Positions 58,198 to 64,000 of a stretch of 64,000 bases of DNA are shown piece after piece. Each line of letters opens with the position of its first letter. The stretch's first letter is position 1. Location of the stretch: positions 2,262,979-2,326,978 of the forward strand of contig NC_087383.1 of the NCBI RefSeq assembly GCF_963675165.1, given 5' to 3'. This DNA comes from Halichondria panicea (taxonomy: Eukaryota; Porifera; Demospongiae; Suberitida; Halichondriidae). The position numbers and the translations under genes are program-made. Under the pieces are notes generated by a model that was given only the letters and a program-made list of their open reading frames with translations, did no database searches and was not told the origin of the DNA.

Positions 58198-58347
58198 ATC
58201 TGCCTTGCTGTTGGCCAGTTCCAATTCTCTCACCAGCTCAGCCATGACACCTGGGTCCATGATTTGAGACCTCTCGAGCAGCTTCTCCTCTAACTCCCTC
58301 AGCAGGTCATCCTCTAGACATTGAATGGTCTCACTCTTTTCCTCAAC
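58198..58347 (-). CDS. Kinesin-family coiled-coil exon E1, open copy (unit 5c)
   Basis: 150 nt, VEEKSETIQCLEDDLLRELE, EKLLERSQIMDPGVMAELVR, ELELANSKAD, with intact splice sites. It lies downstream of the motor exons at 59.2-59.9 kb on the same strand, consistent with a motor followed by a coiled coil. 58.35-58.68 kb is shared with 34.4-34.74 and 41.7-42.0 kb and has no exon I can name. Confidence 0.6.
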
Positions 58348-59232
58348 CTGACAGGGGAACATCAATAAGTTGCTGCCAGGTGGAGAATACTCGACATACA
58401 ATAGTGACGTGCATGTACACACAACTACAGAAAATCTGGCAATGAAATTTAACGGTATTCTCCCACTTTGAGATAAAGGTCAGCTTAAAGTTGGACTGTA
58501 GTTAGGTATTAAATAGGCATCTGCTATCAGGGTTGTTGCAATAACTATTATAAAGAGATAGTAGCGTACGTGTAATCACACAGTACACCATCAGATCAGC
58601 TATTCAGAGCATAGATCATACAGTATATACATGATCAATTGCTAAATGCTCTGAAATGCAGCTCACTAGCAAAAAAGTAATGCCTAGCAATTAGAGAGAG
58701 TATCGAGCGTATATCGTTACCTTGCATCAGATGTATTCGGAGTGTAACGTTATACCCTGTCTGAACAACTTATGGTATAAATGTTTCTGCCTCGAGGTAA
58801 GTAGCGGCTTCTACTCGGATTGTTTGGTTAAAAAGCAGGAAGTTACGTCACTTTCCGAATACATTTGACGCAAGGTAATGCTACGTTGGATACTCCCTCT
58901 CTTTTATTATGGACTCTTGTTATTAGCGGCCTCTCAAAACTGGTAAGAAACTTAAGCAACTGTAATCACATGACGTACGTACATGTACCAACACCATTTT
59001 ATGAAGGAGAGAGTATAATTATACAAAGCAGTACATTCAGCGTGGGATTAATATAACTGCACATTTCCATGCAGTGCATACTGTACAATGTAACTATAGT
59101 AACTCACACGGTTCACTCTGATAACTTAATTTGATATGATCTTCATCAAAAAAGCAACGGGAAGTTTTACTTGATTGGCTACTGTATCAGCTTGTCCCAA
59201 AACTGCTCACCCGTGGCACCTGTTGCACTTAC

Positions 59233-59864
59233 ACGCTCTGACCCAGCCAGGTCAACCAGGCTCTGAACACAGAGAAGGAGGTAAAATCATCATAATAACA
59301 ATAACTTATATGTACATTTACACATACATAGTCTGTACGTGTAGATCAAATTAAAGCAAAATAGTTGACCTAGTGTGTTCACAGCTGTAGGCACACACTT
59401 GCCCAACCCCACTCACCAGAGAGGACACCCTGATAGTAGTGCCATCACTGAGTTCCTTATCTCTAACCCTGCTTTCAATGGTCAGTTTGAATATTGTGTG
59501 TGATCTGGAGTTGTGCTCGGTAGATCCAAATGTCCGGTTCTCTGAGCAGAAGAGATTATACACATTACCAGCACATCAGGTGCACAGGCAGCATGCATGT
59601 ACATGTACACACAAGGCTAAGTCTGAGAGCTCACACTAGGGCAGACCAACAGTGGCTGTAATAAAGAGGTGACATGCTAACACAGGTTGCATGAAACCAA
59701 CCCTATGGAGACTGGGCCATTAACCTGGCTACAGGGTGATCACATTAGACAGACAGGTTCACAAAGGTGCACAAGTGATAGTGACTTACTCTCCCCGATC
59801 TCAATGAGACTAGTAAATATCTTGGGGAGGGAAATCGGCTCCTCAGACAACCCAACCAACTTAT
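59233..59864 (-). CDS. Kinesin motor-domain exons, open copy
   Basis: Exons about 59864-59790, 59541-59417 and 59262-59233 are in frame across GT-AG splice sites with phases 1 and 0. They encode VGLSEEPISLPKIFTSLIEI, GEKNRTFGSTEHNSRSHTIF, KLTIESRVRDKELSDGTTIR and VSSLSLVDLAGSER. Switch I (NSRSHT) and switch II (DLAGSE) identify a kinesin; GEK.R..GST and VS.L.LVDLAGSER suggest kinesin-7/CENP-E relatives. Kinesins hydrolyse ATP to move along microtubules. The N-terminal motor part with the P-loop (GQTGSGKT) and the C-terminal part of the motor core were not found in 60-64 kb or below 59.2 kb, so this is a gene fragment or has very divergent flanking exons. Confidence 0.8.
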
Positions 59865-60419
59865 GAGTTAGCCTAGCTTGCACTAATTTAAAGCCCTATT
59901 GATTATTAGTCATAAAAGTGCAACAAAAGCTGTGCTGCCTAGCAGCAGCCATTGACCGCTTTGGAGATATATAATTATGGCAGGAAATGCAACTTCTGTT
60001 TCCTATAATTATTGGACCAAAGCTAATTCTTCAGAGGTGCACACTTAATACACGGCAATTGGAGAGTGCCAAAACTCAACTCTGCAGTTCTGGTACTGTA
60101 AGACCTCTAATTAAGGTGACCCTCCAAATATGCGACACTCTCGAGCTTAGGTAATTTTCTGACTTCTACGACAGCTACGTTGACAATTATGTTTTAATGT
60201 CGCGTCCTAAATGATGTAAATATAGCCACACCCTAGCATCGTTTTTAGAAAACACGTTCTAGAAATCGAGGCAAGTATAGACTGAGTAGAGCTATCCATA
60301 ATCAGAAGCGATACCAGGTCTTCAACATAATGTTCAACCTCCAAAAGAAGCGACCTCTGGCTTAAAAAGTGTCGCTTTAATTAAAGGTATTTACGGTAAT
60401 CACATTTCTTACTTGAATA

Positions 60420-60475
60420 CGTCGGGTTCATTACTGACAGGGCAGCATTCTCAGCCTTAAACTGTGCAAATTAAA
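60420..60475 (-). pseudogene. Kinesin-family FEAEN exon copy
   Basis: Reads AQFKAENAALSVMNPTYS with a GTAAG donor; retains the C that is missing at 9.74 kb. 59.87-60.42 kb otherwise has no recognisable exon. Confidence 0.45.
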
Positions 60476-60664
60476 AAACAGAAAACATGATCCACGACCT
60501 TACAAACCAATTGATGAACCAGACAATAATCTATGGCTAATAAATTGACTCACCCTCTTTCCATTAGGAGAATGCTGTAATACTTTAGCAATGAGCCAGG
60601 TTTCAAAAAATCAGAACCCCATGCACCACCTGCACAGTCTTTGGTGGGTGTGGTAAATGCAAAG

Positions 60665-60713
60665 AAAAGTGGGTGTATATCAGTATTTGGCATCTGAGAT
60701 ACACCCACTTTTT
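60665..60713. promoter_or_regulatory. Hairpin upstream of NLR copy 4, imperfect
   Basis: AAAAGTGGGTGTATATCAG pairs with TGAGATACACCCACTTTT with mismatches. Ends about 95 bp before the start codon. Confidence 0.5.
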
Positions 60714-60807
60714 TTGCAAAAACAAAACACAATATATTTCAGAGTCTGAGATAGAGAGCTAACTCTTCAATCTATGCTGCAAGGCACACATTTATATATT
60801 TACTGGA

Positions 60808-61590
60808 ATGGCTACTAAAGAGCAGAACCAAGGTATAAAGAGTGTCATGTTTCCTATAAAGAATAAACCCAATGGTACTCACCTATTGTTTTGTTTCCCC
60901 AGACTCCACCACCTCGTGTCCCCCCTTCCGAGAGAGGATCCTGCTGAACCACAAGCTGTCCTCGTACAGGGACTACCTACAAAGTCGCTACAGAGCACGA
61001 GTATCCACATCAGTCACACAATGGCCTCCCGTCTCAACAAAAACAATTTTCAAACTGGCCATGATTCAGAAGGAGAAAATACAGAGAGGCAGAATTGACG
61101 ATGAATTTTTTAGACTATCAATCACAGCAAAAATTGACGATATTTTACTTCAAAAAACTCCGGTTGACTTGATAAACATTTTCTCTGAGATTAGAGATAG
61201 ACGAAACTTTGTGTTGATTGAAGGAGCTCCCGGCTCTGGCAAGAGCACCCTTGCTCTACACATCTGTCAGGAGTGGGCAAAGGGGAAACTGTTCCAAGAG
61301 CTCGATATTGCAATCCTCGTGAAACTAAGAGATCCCCTCGTTAGAGAAGCCATTACAATTGCTGACATACTTCCCTGCATTGATACGGCCGAATAACAGA
61401 AGATGGAATGAAGACGCTTGCCAGACATCTAACCACCCACTGCTCTGAACTGACACGATTGTGCATACCCAGACACCTAAGATCCTGTATCGAGACAGTA
61501 TTCAGGGACGCTAACAAAGAAAGGAAGAGAAATGGACTACCTGAGATTAATGTGTATGCATTTAATCTCGACCATTGCATGTACTTTTGA
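60808..61590 (+). pseudogene. NLR copy 4, Death exon lost and NACHT fused near LRR tail
   Basis: Exon 1 (60808-60832) is followed by a shortened intron that jumps straight to the exon-3 acceptor; exon 2 is gone. Splicing exon 1 to 60903 is in frame and gives MATKEQNQDSTTSCPP.., with Walker A GAPGSGKST, ending at LPCIDTAE (61396), 172 aa. After the stop the text resumes at the last LRR region (EDGMKTLARHLTTHCSELTR..KRNGLPEINVYAFN), so about 1.7 kb of NACHT and LRR coding is deleted, out of frame. The deletions differ from copies 1-3. Confidence 0.85.
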
Positions 61591-62159
61591 CAACTATTAT
61601 ATTTTATTCTACAATAATAATTATCCAATATTGCTTCGAGAAAAGAAAAAAGTAGCGTACAGACATAATTATTACACGTAAAACAAAGGTCGACGTTGTT
61701 ATTAATGGAAGTTGCATTGGTCAATATAATTATAGCACATGTACAGATGGTGACGAGTGAATTCAATGCTTCAATTCCTACTGACACGGAGAGCACGTCA
61801 TGCACTAGCTGTATGTATGTAACTGAATACACTATTGTAATAATGCTATAATCTCCACCTAGCTAGCCTCCTTCACAGGCTTTCAAGAGAAGTGCGGCCT
61901 GGGCCGGGATCCGAGGCTAATCATTAATTTTATTCTAGAACAATTATTTGCTTCAGTGCACAGAAGACTAGAAGGATGTCAGCACATTACATAACTAAAA
62001 AACAAATCAGTTGGAATTGGTCAATATAGCACAGTAATAATGATGGTTTAAATTCAATTCTCCCTACAGTGTGTCACAGAGAGCTGTACGTATAAAACTG
62101 TCAATGAACACAATTTGCTAATGGGAATCCAATTTAACGCTCTGTCGATTTTGTTAATG

Positions 62160-63132
62160 AGGAAGATAAGCAGATTAACGTTCACTTTGGCCCTCCCAAA
62201 CATCTTCATGATTGCCAGGCCCTCGTATTGCAGCTGAAGGAGGTCCTGTGTGGGGAGAAGAGAGAGCAGTGAAACACTTCAACTGGTATAAGACAAAGAA
62301 TGCATGTATTTGTAAGACAAATGAATACATGTACTTACATACACCGTACAAGCATACCAACACTATACCTGACACAAGGCAGTAAACTTCTTGAACAATT
62401 TACGTACCTACCAAATTAATTCTACCTGTACACACACCCTCACCTGGAGGACCAGCTCCACCTTCTCTATCTGCTTGACGTGATCTCAAACACAATACTT
62501 TCGAACCTGAACCTGGGCGAGTAAGAAATAATGTTCACATAATTATAGCATAACGTTGCACATAAGATCAAGGTCGTAGCAAGCGGTCAGGCTGGTCAGG
62601 TTTTGGCCTAACCACTTTAGCAGCTGGGTAGGTAATGGTCGTAAATATTGTAAGTGATAATGCGCATGCTGTTTTGGTGAGGAAAAATGATGACCTTTTT
62701 CTTAGGTAAAAAATTCACCACTGTATGCAAAAGTTCCAATAGTAGAAAAGCAGCTGACCTTTAATCAAGTTGGCCTGACCACTTTAAAGTTGCTTGCTAC
62801 GCCCCTGCATGAAGATTGGGGCATAAAAATAAGTTAATAGCCTCACACTGGAGGAATTGTTAAAGTCTGGATTAGTAGTAGAGTCTGAGCTTCAGTCAAA
62901 CAGTGGACAAAGTACGTACCAGAGCAATTAATGGCACATGTGATGATTATCATGTTGTTTAATAGAAGTATGCTAGTATAACGGCTACTCAAGTATACGG
63001 AGACTCACAGAGTGGGTGGAGCATATCTCCATGAACGCTGATGTATGGATGATTGGCTTGGTCACGTCAGAGTACTTGTCGATACCCAGCCTTCTGTCCG
63101 GGGGGTCCACTGTCGATGCTCGCAAGAACTCT
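62160..63132 (-). pseudogene. Kinesin-family 3' exons, unit 6
   Basis: E3 63132-63009 (EFLRASTVDPPDRRLGIDKY, open), short E4 about 62.52-62.45 kb (in-frame stop), E5 from 62245 (DLLQLQYEGLAIMKMFGRAK then VNVNLLIFLINK, no stop where the other copies have one). Confidence 0.5.
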
Positions 63133-63319
63133 CTGTGGGGGGTACAATGAGTGTATGTATATTCATACCCTCTGCATGGCAACGAAAATAGCTAATGTGC
63201 AATTTAGATCATACGATACTTTAGTAGAACACACATGGCATCATCACATGACTATCATTCGTACATACACACTTTCAACTACAAATTCAGTTTTGGTTAT
63301 CACATTTCTTATACCTAAA

Positions 63320-63715
63320 CTTCTTGAAGGCGTCCGAGTGTACGGGTTCATTACTGACAGGGCAGCACTCTCAGCCTCAAACTGTGCAAAGGAACAGGAA
63401 AAACACGATAAACTCTTAAACCAACAGATATAACCAGACAATAATCATGGAAAGTTAATAATTTTCTGCTGATTTGGCGTTTTTTACCAACAAATAATAT
63501 CTAGTCCAGTACTAATTTAATGTACATAGATGCAGTGCATAATGTAGGCCATAATCTGTACAGGTATACTGTACCACTTTTATCACCTGTTGTTTGTAGC
63601 ACTCAAATATCTACCCCATCGGCACACTGCTCTGCTCCAACTCCTCACAGCGATCCAGTGCCTTCTTGAGCTCTTCCTCCATCACAAGTCTCTCTTGCAC
63701 AGCAGACTGGGTAAT
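63320..63715 (-). pseudogene. Kinesin-family FEAEN and E2 exons, unit 6
   Basis: FEAESAALSVMNPYTRT (about 63.39-63.33 kb) ending near GTATAAG rather than the GTAAG of the best copy, and E2 SAVQERLVMEEELKKALDRC (about 63.71-63.60 kb). The unit continues past the window's right edge. Confidence 0.5.
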
Positions 63716-64000
63716 AGATTGCATGGTGGTCATGTACACACACAGGTATACAGATACAACCATCACAGCATCGTGGTAGTGGTACAGTAGTTATATAATT
63801 GCAGGTACATGTATTAATGAAAGCACCGCGGGTGCTGATGCCTCGGTGGAGGTGCAAAGCTACATAACATAACGCTACACACATTATCATGATGAATATT
63901 TTTGCATTTTTGCTGCATGCAAACTCAAATTGCATGGTGGTCGATCATGTACACACACACACACAGGTAATACAACCACCATGTGGTAGTGGTACAGCTG

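Larger units (their letters stand above)
61710..63990. repeat. Segmental duplication of 30.49-33.0 kb
   Basis: Collinear, near-identical, carrying the 3' flank, E5, short E4, GGGGCGTAGC foldback element, E3, FEAEN and one E2 exon. The 30-33 kb version has an extra tandem E2. Confidence 0.9.

Noticed and set aside
1..64000. LTR retrotransposon explaining the long direct repeats
   Set aside because: The large repeats contain gene exons and flanks, start at different points in each copy, and no reverse transcriptase, protease, integrase or primer-binding site was seen.

Overview
This is eukaryotic, metazoan DNA. It has AT-rich intergenic sequence, GT-AG introns, many short inverted-repeat elements and minisatellites, and several closely related copies of a Death-NACHT-LRR (NLR-type) receptor gene. 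The NLR type, the CXC-domain gene and the abundance of TACATGTA and ATAATTAT palindromes suggest a demosponge. That placement is an inference, not proven by the sequence.

Layout. 1-2.3 kb: minisatellite, dispersed repeats and terminal exons of a minus-strand kinesin-like gene family. 2.8-4.0 kb: a frameshifted CXC-domain gene (minus). 5-9.8 kb: decayed exons of the kinesin-like family (minus). 10.1-11.0 kb: truncated NLR copy (plus). 11.5-18.2 kb: more kinesin-family 3' exons and nested foldback elements. 18.2-20.8 kb: two 28-bp minisatellite arrays split by a 1.36-kb terminal-inverted-repeat element. 22.3-26.5 kb: the N-terminal half of an EFR3 homologue (minus), with a G-rich minisatellite in one intron. 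26.5-27.15 kb: a low-complexity ORF, possibly Gag-like (minus). 27.34-30.30 kb: intact NLR gene 1 (plus). 31-37 kb: kinesin-family exons. 37.5-38.5 kb: second truncated NLR. 38.9-46.6 kb: kinesin-family exons including motor-domain exons. 47.18-50.13 kb: intact NLR gene 2 (plus). 50.28-51.10 kb: third truncated NLR. 51.5-60.5 kb: kinesin-family exons, with the best motor exons at 59.2-59.9 kb. 60.8-61.6 kb: a fourth, differently deleted NLR. 62-64 kb: kinesin-family 3' exons.

The window is a mosaic of recent segmental duplications. About 5.89-12.03 kb matches 33.19-39.47 kb; 10.23-14.0 kb matches 50.28-54.06 kb; 30.5-33.0 kb matches 61.7-64.0 kb; 33.2-34.7 kb matches 57.1-58.7 kb; 45.4-47.1 kb matches 58.7-60.7 kb. 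Plus-strand NLR copies alternate with minus-strand kinesin-family units. The duplicated unit therefore appears to be an NLR and kinesin pair, of which two NLRs remain intact.

The two intact NLRs are predicted three-exon genes (short N-terminal exon, Death exon, single NACHT-LRR exon) of 896 and 892 aa. In animals such proteins are cytosolic pattern sensors: the NACHT ATPase oligomerises on ligand sensing by the LRRs and the Death domain recruits adaptors. EFR3 is a plasma-membrane anchor for phosphatidylinositol 4-kinase IIIalpha. I see no functional link between EFR3 and the NLR cluster beyond neighbourhood.
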